From positions 1-21,248 of the IMG/VR virus record IMGVR_UViG_3300011113_000354: 21,248 bases of DNA; one strand, 5' to 3'. The notes under the pieces were generated by a model that saw only the letters and a program-made list of their open reading frames with translations, made no database searches and was not told the DNA's origin. Of the stretch, positions 1-7,085 are shown in pieces. Source of the DNA: a virus. Numbering within the stretch: the stretch's first letter is position 1; every line of letters starts with the position of its first letter. Both the position numbers and the translations under genes were made by a program.

Positions 1-184
1 CTTTCTTATCGCAAACCCAACAATGCCATTTTTGATAGTATGTTGTGTTTTCGTCAAAATTTATTTCAAGTTTAGGTTTAGAATGGTTACAAAAAGGACA
101 AGTATAGGCTTGATTACCACGAGCAGTTGGTTTACCTTGTCCTAATACTGAATTGACTAGAGCTATAGCTAGATTGTTTACCAT
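1..184 (-). CDS. DNA primase, zinc-ribbon N-terminus (partial, runs off left edge)
   Basis: Only the first 61 codons are present, read from the ATG at 184-182 to the window edge. The translation starts MVNNLAIALVNSVLGQ, followed by a zinc-ribbon pattern with CPFC at residues 29-32 and CWVC at 55-58, a CxxC-x22-CxxC arrangement. In phage and bacterial primases such a ribbon precedes the TOPRIM catalytic domain and helps recognise the template, so the expected role is RNA primer synthesis at the replication fork. The catalytic domain lies outside the window, so the assignment rests on the ribbon and its resemblance to primase N-termini of T4-like phages. It lies 21 bp downstream of the GIY-YIG gene, and no Shine-Dalgarno sequence is visible. 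A different zinc-ribbon protein cannot be excluded. Confidence 0.68.
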   Translation of the reverse strand, partial: MVNNLAIALVNSVLGQGKPTARGNQAYTCPFCNHSKPKLEINFDENTTYYQKWHCWVCDKK

Positions 185-205
185 AGCAGGGAATATATGA
201 AATTC

Positions 206-652
206 CTACTTGGAATCAAAGTCTTTCCTGTAAAACTTGCCTAAAACGTTATCGTTGAAATATTCTGAGGGGTTTTCTAGCACCCCATGTTTAAATAGAT
301 ATTTACACTCGTAATATGTTAGCAGTTTTTTGCTATAAACTAACTCTAGTATCTCACGTTTGAATTCTTGCTGTTTACCTTCCTTCAACATTTCTAAAAT
401 CGGTTTAGCAGAGCCATAGTATGTTTTCCAATCGCTTTCCTTTTGGATTGTTTGGTGGGTTGGTTTACGACCTGCACCTTGATGTTCAGCTAATTCCTTG
501 CGTGTTAATTTACGTTTAACATTGTGAAATAACACTTTTTTTCCAATATACGATATCCCGCTGGGTATATGAGTAGTTATGTATATAAACCCGTATATGT
601 TGGGAGGAAAATCATCTAATGTTTCTATAACTTTATTATTGTATAACCACAT
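206..652 (-). CDS. GIY-YIG-type endonuclease, free-standing
   Basis: This 148-aa protein carries the two signatures of the GIY-YIG nuclease fold: GFIYI at residues 21-25 and SYIGKK at 34-39. The spacing is that of the first two strands of the domain. Further on are the conserved-looking ESDWKTYYGS (72-81) and YYECKYLF (113-120), whose glutamate is a candidate metal-binding catalytic residue. There is no obvious extra DNA-binding domain. The length is typical of small phage GIY-YIG proteins, some of which are homing endonucleases and others repair or host-DNA nucleases. It sits between the repeat fiber gene (10 bp upstream) and the primase gene, at the boundary of the structural and replication modules. 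Which target it cuts, if any, cannot be read from the sequence. Confidence 0.72.
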   Translation of the reverse strand: MWLYNNKVIETLDDFPPNIYGFIYITTHIPSGISYIGKKVLFHNVKRKLTRKELAEHQGAGRKPTHQTIQKESDWKTYYGSAKPILEMLKEGKQQEFKREILELVYSKKLLTYYECKYLFKHGVLENPSEYFNDNVLGKFYRKDFDSK

Positions 653-662
653 AAATTATTTT

Positions 663-1925
663 TTAAGCTTGGGCAGTCCATGTGCCACCATTCCATAGAT
701 AAAGCCTCATAGCGGTACCACTTCCGCTAACAGCAAGTGAGCCTGAAGGAAATGTGGTTGGAAGGGTAGCTGTATATGGAGTTAAAGTTAAAATAGTCCC
801 TACGGTAACACTACTAGCTGTTATACCGCTTGAAGCAGAAATAATAGAAGCGGTAATAGCTCCTGTTGTAGTTAGAGTTGTACTAAATAATCCTGCTGAA
901 GAACTAATAGCACCTGATGAAGTTATAGCTCCTGTTGTAGTTAGGGTTGTACTAAATAATCCTGCTGAAGAGCTGATAGCACCTGATGAAGTTATAGCTC
1001 CTGATGTCCTTAGAGTTGTACCAAATAAGCCTGCTGAGGAACTAATAGCACCTGAGGATGTTATAGCACCTGTTGTTGTTAAAGTTGTACCAAATAAGCC
1101 TGCTGAGGAACTAATAGCACCTGAGGATGTTATAGTACCTGTTGTTGTTAAAGTTGTACCAAATAAGCCTGCTGAGGAACTAATAGCACCTGAGGCTGTT
1201 ATGGCTCCTGTTGTTGTTAGAGTTGTACCAAATAAACCTGCTGAAGAGCTGATAGCGCCTGAGGCTGTTATGGCTCCTGTACTTGAGATACGCATCATTT
1301 CGGTATTATTGACATTAAATGTCATTCCTGAGCTATCACCTGAATTACCTCTTATAAAACCAATGTGTGTAACAGGGTCAGCAGTCGAATTTACTGTAGG
1401 GTTATACCACATACCTACTTTAGCGTGTTCTGAACCTGTAGTACTCCCGGCCCCATTAGCAAAACCAGCTTTAAAATTGTTATCGGATTGACCTATTGTA
1501 AATAAAGATGTAATTAAATTAGGTGTACTTGCTGGGTTTACATGCAGTCTTGCTAATGATGATGTTGTGCCTATACTTACTTCACCGCTTGAGCTTATTG
1601 TTAAACCCACATTCTGACTAGCAAAACTATTATCAGCAGAAGATATTTTAAATTTATTATCCTTCCCATCTTGCCCTACTACCCAATCTCGTACGTCAGG
1701 AACTAAATAATGTTGTTCTATACTATTACTACCGGTTGTTATATAAAAAACTCTATTATTGGTATTTGACTTGAATACCCCAAAAGAACCTGTAACCGCT
1801 AAGCTCCCGCTGATGGTTATATTATAATCCGTTACTTGTCCTGTTAAAGCATCTATTGATTGAGTTATGTGGGATGCTTGGATTGTTGAATTATTAGTTA
1901 TTCCTACTTTACTTAGTACTGCCAT
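663..1925 (-). CDS. Repeat-containing tail fiber-like structural protein
   Basis: This 420-aa protein is rich in Ser, Thr, Gly and Ala. Residues 215-352 consist of six tandem 23-residue units of the form TTGAITxSGAISSSAGLF, followed by a degenerate seventh unit. The N-terminal 200 residues are non-repetitive and contain SGSLAVTGSFGVF near residue 40. The C-terminal 40 residues end with an aromatic segment (LYLWNGGTWTAQA) that may cap a trimer. Short Gly/Ser/Thr repeats of this type are common in beta-structured phage fibers and bacterial trimeric surface proteins. A host-binding or virion-surface role is therefore inferred from composition, repeats and its place at the end of the structural genes. 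Hand counts of single 60-nt lines suggest higher G+C here (about 40 percent at 1081-1140) than in the tail genes (about 17 percent at 9661-9720). Confidence 0.6.
   Translation of the reverse strand: MAVLSKVGITNNSTIQASHITQSIDALTGQVTDYNITISGSLAVTGSFGVFKSNTNNRVFYITTGSNSIEQHYLVPDVRDWVVGQDGKDNKFKISSADNSFASQNVGLTISSSGEVSIGTTSSLARLHVNPASTPNLITSLFTIGQSDNNFKAGFANGAGSTTGSEHAKVGMWYNPTVNSTADPVTHIGFIRGNSGDSSGMTFNVNNTEMMRISSTGAITASGAISSSAGLFGTTLTTTGAITASGAISSSAGLFGTTLTTTGTITSSGAISSSAGLFGTTLTTTGAITSSGAISSSAGLFGTTLRTSGAITSSGAISSSAGLFSTTLTTTGAITSSGAISSSAGLFSTTLTTTGAITASIISASSGITASSVTVGTILTLTPYTATLPTTFPSGSLAVSGSGTAMRLYLWNGGTWTAQA
870..1283 (-). repeat. Six tandem 69-bp repeats inside the fiber gene
   Basis: The plus-strand anchor CCTGCTGA recurs at 892, 961, 1030, 1099, 1168 and 1237, exactly 69 bp apart, giving six in-frame 23-codon units. 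A degenerate partial unit continues to about 846. The units differ at a few positions and fall into similar neighbours: those anchored at 892 and 961 share ACTAAATAAT before the anchor, while 1030, 1099 and 1168 share CCAAATAAG. This pattern fits local duplication or unequal recombination. Because the unit length is a multiple of three, a long reading frame also stays open on the opposite strand. Confidence 0.95.
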
Positions 1926-1926
1926 G

Positions 1927-2883
1927 TTATCTATCTATGTTTATTAGTATTGTGGTGTCAGTTGTTGCTGAGGTTGGGAGAGGTTGGGAGAGCTTACCTA
2001 TTGCTAGTAAATTCTGATTATCATCGTACAACCCTACTGTTGATACATATGGAGCAAAATACGAACCTGTTAAGTTGTTATTGAGTTGTCCGTTCCCGGG
2101 TTGGTAGAAACTACTAGTTTGTATATTAGTATAAGTTATTAATTGCCCGTCTAGTTCAGCTGAAGGATTTAATGTAGAGTTAAATTCGCTCTCTCTAATA
2201 GTACATTTGTATTGAGTCTCGTATAATGTTAGTGATGAATTGAATGAACAGGTAACAGTAGGTGAGGTTACAAAATTTGAAATATCCCCCGACGAACCAC
2301 TTGTTATAACTGCTATCCCGTGGTAATAAAAAATATTACCGCATATCGATCCTCCCTGTATTAAATTACCTTCTCCATCATCTGTAATGGCAATACTACT
2401 TGATTTCCATAAAAAAGTATTAGGTTGTATGTAGTTACCGAATAAACGGGAAGGTATAGATATTACCCCAATAGTTGAATTAGTAGCAGTAGGAAAATTT
2501 TTAGCAAATGTTAAATCTGTTTGTTTATAATTAAAATACCTACCCTGAGAAGAACCTGATCCTATTAATGTATCTCCCTCAGAATCAGCTCCTGGTAGTA
2601 TGTATCCTATATTGGGTTCATCCCCATAACTTGAATTTAGGTAATTTGAATAATATAATTGTTTTATTGAATTGTATACTAAACGTTGATATTTAGTAGA
2701 TACTTGTCCTGTTGTAGAATCGGTAGCAGGATTAAATAGTGTGCTTATATTGAGTCCTAAAAATCTATCTATAGAAACATTTGACGCCGTTAAAGCTGCT
2801 GCTCCTTCGAAAGTAAATGATTTGTTTACTTCAAATGGAGTAATGATTACATCGGAGGCTAAAAGTTGTTTGTAAGCGCTCAT
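1927..2883 (-). CDS. Virion structural protein, paralogue of the upstream 339-aa protein
   Basis: This 318-aa protein has no enzyme motif that I recognise. It is Ser/Thr/Asn/Gly-rich and looks beta-structured, like its neighbours. The last ~90 residues match the C-terminus of the 339-aa protein encoded just upstream: both have an EFN...NPS segment, then STVGLYDDNQNLLAIGKLSQPLP-like text (here split as TVGLYDDNQNLLA and GKLSQPLP), then a short hydrophobic tail. The N-terminus (KQLLASDVIITPFEVNKSF) is different, so the two share a C-terminal module attached to distinct N-terminal parts. The gene starts 5 bp after the upstream stop and ends 1 bp before the fiber gene starts, consistent with one transcript. 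A role in baseplate periphery or fiber attachment is inference from position. Confidence 0.6.
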   Translation of the reverse strand: MSAYKQLLASDVIITPFEVNKSFTFEGAAALTASNVSIDRFLGLNISTLFNPATDSTTGQVSTKYQRLVYNSIKQLYYSNYLNSSYGDEPNIGYILPGADSEGDTLIGSGSSQGRYFNYKQTDLTFAKNFPTATNSTIGVISIPSRLFGNYIQPNTFLWKSSSIAITDDGEGNLIQGGSICGNIFYYHGIAVITSGSSGDISNFVTSPTVTCSFNSSLTLYETQYKCTIRESEFNSTLNPSAELDGQLITYTNIQTSSFYQPGNGQLNNNLTGSYFAPYVSTVGLYDDNQNLLAIGKLSQPLPTSATTDTTILINIDR

Positions 2884-2888
2884 TCATT

Positions 2889-3908
2889 TTAAAAATCTAA
2901 CTTAACGCGAATCAATGCTTCTTTGGTAAAATCCTTAGGTAAAGGTCTTGATAACTTAGCTACTGCTAATAATTCGTTTGTATCGTTATATAAACCTACA
3001 GTTGTAATATAGGTTCTAGGAGTATTTATAAAGCTATTAAATATAATTTCCCCGGTTGAACCTGATATATATGACGGATTTTCAGAATAATTAAATTCTG
3101 AACTTCTAGCTCTAATAAATAAATAATTAGAAGCTATATTTTCGTTAGAATTTATAGTAAAACTTGCACCACCACTTATAGCACTAAATAATGATAAGTT
3201 AGGAGATATATTAGGAGTTACGGTAGCCGATGAAGCACTATATAAAAAATTCATTCCTCCGTTTGCCGGAGTAGAAGCTAAAGCTTTAGGATTTAGTAAT
3301 ATAGTTCCTATTTCGGGTATTAATAAACCATACGATCCTGAATTATTAACATAACCATTAGCATTTGTAGAAGTAACTCTAGATCCTGCCGAACCTGATA
3401 CTAACTGATATACTCTATTAGATCCTATATATTGAGCAGTTGTATTAGCAACACTATCATCTGTTAAAAATAAAGTATTAGATCCACTAGTAAGTTTAAG
3501 AGTTAAAGTTCCGGGCAGTATAGATTCTTTATATCTAGCTCTTTCAAATGTAATAGCAAAAAATTCAGGCACAGTTACACCCCCAAATGTAAAATCAGTA
3601 TTTTCATCTCCTAATATTAAATCTTGAAATTGCCCATATATTGTAGAAGTAGGAGAATTATTATTAACTACACTATTATAGGCTAAACTTCCACTTCCTA
3701 AAGAATTACCATAAGCTATATCAAATTGAGGAGTAGTTAAACTTGAACTATTATAAACAGTTAAATAAAATTTACCTGATGATCCTGCAATTTGGGTAGA
3801 AGATGAAAAAAAGGTTGTTAAAGCCGGAGCTCCAGTTGACCATAAAGTAGAAGTTACAGCGTCTACACTTGGTACAAAATCTGATGTTTCTAGTCTATTA
3901 AATGACAT
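2889..3908 (-). CDS. Virion structural protein, paralogue of the 318-aa protein
   Basis: This 339-aa protein begins MSFNRLETSDFVPSVDAV. It is low in Cys and charged residues and rich in Ser, Thr, Asn and Gly, a profile shared with the flanking structural genes. Near residue 115 is a more conserved-looking stretch (TVPEFFAITFERARYKE). The C-terminal region (SSEFNYSENPSY, then TVGLYNDTNELLAVAK and LSRPLPK, ending IRVKLDF) matches the end of the 318-aa protein. No known catalytic or binding motif is visible. It follows the 217-aa gene by 10 bp. It is most likely a tail or baseplate-associated component; I cannot assign an exact homologue in T4. Confidence 0.6.
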   Translation of the reverse strand: MSFNRLETSDFVPSVDAVTSTLWSTGAPALTTFFSSSTQIAGSSGKFYLTVYNSSSLTTPQFDIAYGNSLGSGSLAYNSVVNNNSPTSTIYGQFQDLILGDENTDFTFGGVTVPEFFAITFERARYKESILPGTLTLKLTSGSNTLFLTDDSVANTTAQYIGSNRVYQLVSGSAGSRVTSTNANGYVNNSGSYGLLIPEIGTILLNPKALASTPANGGMNFLYSASSATVTPNISPNLSLFSAISGGASFTINSNENIASNYLFIRARSSEFNYSENPSYISGSTGEIIFNSFINTPRTYITTVGLYNDTNELLAVAKLSRPLPKDFTKEALIRVKLDF

Positions 3909-3918
3909 ATTTATATTT

Positions 3919-4572
3919 TTAGACAGTTAATTTAGTTATTATAAAAGGAACAGTTATACGAGCTCCTGAATCTCTACCCTCTATAGTTAAAGTAGCAGTT
4001 AATTGAGTATTCGTAGTCCCAAATAAGGTATTAATAGTAGTAGCTCTAACACTAATAGTAGTTCCTACTACAGTTTTAGATATTGAAGTTCCTAAAGTAG
4101 GGGTTTGATTCAAGGCTTGGGCTTGTGGAGTGTTAATTCCTAATCCTTCAAATGTAGAAAATAATCTAATATCTGAAATAGTAGCTGTATAACCGCTAGA
4201 TTCAACTGTATTACCTCCTAAATAATTTAAGGTTTGGGGTGTAATAGCTATGGAAGCCCCTTGTTGTAAATTATATGAAGAATTTATACCTCCTATAATT
4301 GGCATTTTAGCTGTTCCTCTAGGCAATGTAACTAATTTATATTTCATAGTTTGTGTTTCTATAGGAAAAGCTTCAAGTAAAGGCATATTTTCAATAGCTT
4401 CACCATAATATGCTGAACCTGAGGGGTGGGTTGGATTATATAATGTATAATCAATTTCATCGTCTGCCAAAGCAAACTGCGTTATATTAAAATTTCCTTG
4501 TGAAAGAAGTTGACGACCTTTTGAAGTTAAAATGGCGTCTACAGTTACTACTGAGTTATCTAGGTATCCCAT
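3919..4572 (-). CDS. Conserved phage structural protein of unknown function (217 aa)
   Basis: The protein starts MGYLDNSVVTVDAILTSKG. Its N-terminal half is well ordered, with the segments FALADDEIDYTLYNP (37-51), GSAYYGEAIENMPLLEAFP (52-70) and KYKLVTLPRGTAKMP. The C-terminal half is a Ser/Thr-rich beta-like domain. I recall similar N-termini among structural genes of uncultured marine T4-like phages, but no function is known to me. It is preceded by the widest gap among the structural genes (40 bp), which contains a candidate late promoter, so it may start a second late transcript covering the fiber-end genes. No signal peptide or membrane segment is seen. Confidence 0.6.
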   Translation of the reverse strand: MGYLDNSVVTVDAILTSKGRQLLSQGNFNITQFALADDEIDYTLYNPTHPSGSAYYGEAIENMPLLEAFPIETQTMKYKLVTLPRGTAKMPIIGGINSSYNLQQGASIAITPQTLNYLGGNTVESSGYTATISDIRLFSTFEGLGINTPQAQALNQTPTLGTSISKTVVGTTISVRATTINTLFGTTNTQLTATLTIEGRDSGARITVPFIITKLTV

Positions 4573-4584
4573 TTGTTAAATTTT

Positions 4585-4605
4585 GTGTGTTTTATTATAA
4601 ATATG
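4585..4605 (-). promoter_or_regulatory. Candidate late promoter upstream of the 217-aa gene
   Basis: On the minus strand the motif CATATTTATAA (4605-4595) lies 22 nt upstream of the ATG at 4572, followed 4 nt later by ACACAC (4590-4585). The same two elements occur upstream of the 109-aa gene at 17653. T4-like phages use a single -10-like element read by the gp55 sigma, and a gp55-like gene is present here. If TATTTATA is that element, transcription would start near the ACACAC. AT-richness makes chance matches likely, so this is a hypothesis. Confidence 0.35.
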
Positions 4606-4612
4606 TATATTT

Positions 4613-7075
4613 TTAATTTTGTGTTTGTGCTCTAAGTAAAGATACAATTTTTTCTTTAGTTTCAGTTGCTTTTTCTCCCAAAAACTCAGGAACTAATACT
4701 CCATCACTAGTTTGCCCAGCAGGTTTAGTAATATCTAATATTACATTTCCAGGATCATATACATATCTTCTCAAAAGAAAATAATCTAAATTTGTACCAT
4801 TAGGTATATTATTGTCTAGGTTAAGCTGTAATTGACCGGTTGCGGATTGGGTTACATTAGTAATAGTAAATGATAAATTTTCTAATCCTTGAAATCTTAT
4901 TTCATCGTTAGATTGAGGATTAAAATCTAGTGTAATAGGGTCAAATCCGCTATTAATAATATCTTTTTGCCTAAATCCTATAAATTGATTTAAGCCTCCG
5001 GCAGATACAGATCCTGTATTGGCTAGTAATATATTAGGGGAAGATCCAGTTACCCAAAATAAAGTACAACTAGTAGAAGTTTGATTAAAAGAAGCTGCAG
5101 GGTATTGTTTTACTATAAAAGTAGGTTCATCTAATATTAAAGATTGTCCTGGGGGGATATCAGGAGCTATAACTGCTAATCTGTATAAAGATGAGGTAGT
5201 AGCATTTCTTTCAGTATAAGCAAATTGACTATTAGCAGTACTAGTATATTGAGTACCTCCTTGTCGTGGAGGATTATTTGAAATTATTTCACCTGTATAT
5301 ATAACTTGTGGAGATGTAAATAAAATACTCCAACTACTTCCTCCATTTGTAGATTTTTGTAAAATATATGTAATTTTGCTACCATTAAAAGTAGATCTAG
5401 TTTTCATATCAAAAGAAAAATACAGTATGTACCCTGAAGAAGAAAGACTTCCTAAAGATCCTGTTGGCTGATACCAGTATTGTACCGGAGATGATCCTGA
5501 AAAGAAACTAGCAGAATTACCTATACTTTGAAGAGATGATCTAGACGATCCAAAAGGTATTATATATGTGCCTGATGCATCCGGTGGTATACTAAATGTT
5601 ATATTTCCTCCTTCGTTTGCGGTAGCTATTGTTAAATTTTTAGCTCCTAAAACATATGCACTATAGTTATTTGACCCTGTAGATAAAATTTGCCCATCAG
5701 GTTGAGTGAAATTTATAGACCCTGTAAAACCAAATCCTATAACATTACCGTTGTTATTATAACTAGCAGTTTGAGTATAAAGTACAGGTTTAATTCTTTG
5801 ACCTGCTCTAAATATAGGTACAGTGTTGTTTACCGAATCTAAATTAACTCCAAACGAATCAGGGTTAGTTAAGAGTAAAGTAGCATTACTTCCTCCAAAA
5901 GTTTGTTCAAGAATCCCTAAATTTATTCCTTTTTGATCTGAAACCGGAATAATTTCAGTCCCATTTTCATCAATAATATATTTAATACTAACGTTTGTTT
6001 TTCCAACATTAGTATTTCCCCATTCAGGAGTAGTTCCTGCTAACCAATTAAATCTTACAAAATATGATTTTGGATTAGATACATTTGGGGTTTTACCAAA
6101 AGCAGTATCGGTACTAGACCAAACATTAAATCTAGCAGATTGTAATTGTTTTCCAATATATCTTGAACTTATATTTTTAAGTGAACTATAATTTGAATCT
6201 TGAACTGAAGCTGGAGTAGCAGAACCGGATAGTATGGCTATCCTGTTAATAGGAACAAATGGATTATTAGCATAATCTACATCCATAAATTCTGTACTAA
6301 GTCTATTTTCAGAAGCGTTGTTAATAATAGCGTTGTAATCCGAATTAACAAACGGGGTTGTAATGTATGGTTCTAGGATGGTTTGGGTACCTATGCCTGC
6401 TACTGGAGAAATAGATTGGGTAAATGATAAACTAGCAGTATTGATATTAAAATTAAAACTAGAAAAATTACCTATATATAATTGATATTGTTGTCCTTCT
6501 ATTGGGGTAAAAGAGCCACTAAAAGTAAAAGTAGAAAGAGAAGTAGCATAATCACTATACCCCCCACCCGGTATAAATTCTAAAGCTGTTCCTTGATTAT
6601 TTAATAATGCTATAGCAGCATATACTCTAGTAGAATTTGAAGATCCATCCCATTGCACCGAAGCAGTATATGTTAAAGGAATATTAGGAGTATTCCCTAA
6701 AGTATATATTCCTGTAGTAGGATTAAAATAATTTAAATTATCAATAGATTCAGTAAGATTTGTAAGATATACTTCATTCCCATTATTCATAATAAAACTA
6801 ACATTTCTACTAGCACTTACCCTATAATTCAATATCTGATTATTAGTGCTAGATGTTATATTAGTAGTAACTATCTGATATAAGAAATATGGACCATTCA
6901 GAGATGAACTCGGGTATTCTGTTATAGTAGCTATGGGGTATTCTATGATACCTGCATCGTTAGTTCTAATTCTAATTTTATCTAATTCACGTAATGAAGT
7001 ATAATTATCATTCCCGTTAGCATCGTAACGAGCTATTTTTATATATTTGACTCCTAATCCTATGTACGACCCCAT
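4613..7075 (-). CDS. Large virion structural protein (820 aa), beta-rich
   Basis: The N-terminus (MGSYIGLGVKYIKIARYDAN, then SLRELDKIRIR) resembles a domain seen at the start of other phage virion proteins. The bulk is a long series of Ser/Thr/Asn-rich segments with alternating hydrophobic residues, suggesting stacked beta-sandwich domains that could bind carbohydrate. The C-terminal ~60 residues (YFLLRRYVYDPGNVIL, then a Lys/Glu-rich end ATETKEKIVSLLRAQ) look like a helical tail that could anchor or trimerise the protein. No peptidase or hydrolase motif was found. It lies between the 1212-aa tail protein (10 bp upstream) and the 217-aa gene, so a tail or baseplate-fiber role is likely but not proven. 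The exact T4 counterpart is unclear. Confidence 0.6.
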   Translation of the reverse strand: MGSYIGLGVKYIKIARYDANGNDNYTSLRELDKIRIRTNDAGIIEYPIATITEYPSSSLNGPYFLYQIVTTNITSSTNNQILNYRVSASRNVSFIMNNGNEVYLTNLTESIDNLNYFNPTTGIYTLGNTPNIPLTYTASVQWDGSSNSTRVYAAIALLNNQGTALEFIPGGGYSDYATSLSTFTFSGSFTPIEGQQYQLYIGNFSSFNFNINTASLSFTQSISPVAGIGTQTILEPYITTPFVNSDYNAIINNASENRLSTEFMDVDYANNPFVPINRIAILSGSATPASVQDSNYSSLKNISSRYIGKQLQSARFNVWSSTDTAFGKTPNVSNPKSYFVRFNWLAGTTPEWGNTNVGKTNVSIKYIIDENGTEIIPVSDQKGINLGILEQTFGGSNATLLLTNPDSFGVNLDSVNNTVPIFRAGQRIKPVLYTQTASYNNNGNVIGFGFTGSINFTQPDGQILSTGSNNYSAYVLGAKNLTIATANEGGNITFSIPPDASGTYIIPFGSSRSSLQSIGNSASFFSGSSPVQYWYQPTGSLGSLSSSGYILYFSFDMKTRSTFNGSKITYILQKSTNGGSSWSILFTSPQVIYTGEIISNNPPRQGGTQYTSTANSQFAYTERNATTSSLYRLAVIAPDIPPGQSLILDEPTFIVKQYPAASFNQTSTSCTLFWVTGSSPNILLANTGSVSAGGLNQFIGFRQKDIINSGFDPITLDFNPQSNDEIRFQGLENLSFTITNVTQSATGQLQLNLDNNIPNGTNLDYFLLRRYVYDPGNVILDITKPAGQTSDGVLVPEFLGEKATETKEKIVSLLRAQTQN

Positions 7076-7085
7076 TTTGTTTATT

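Noticed and set aside
185-205. A small hairpin (GGAAT/ATTCC) between the nuclease and primase genes as a terminator
   Set aside because: Only 5 bp, AT-rich and without a T-tract, so it is not convincing.
870-1283. A CRISPR-like array
   Set aside because: The 69-bp periodic units are contiguous coding repeats in frame with no unique spacers, and no cas genes are nearby.
754-1491. A 245-codon open frame on the plus strand across the fiber repeats
   Set aside because: It is antisense to the fiber gene and stays open because the 69-bp repeat is a multiple of three; its product is an unnatural Val/Ala/Pro repeat.
663-1925. A diversity-generating retroelement acting on the fiber gene
   Set aside because: No reverse transcriptase gene and no template/variable repeat pair are visible in the window; the repeats are tandem, not a TR/VR arrangement.
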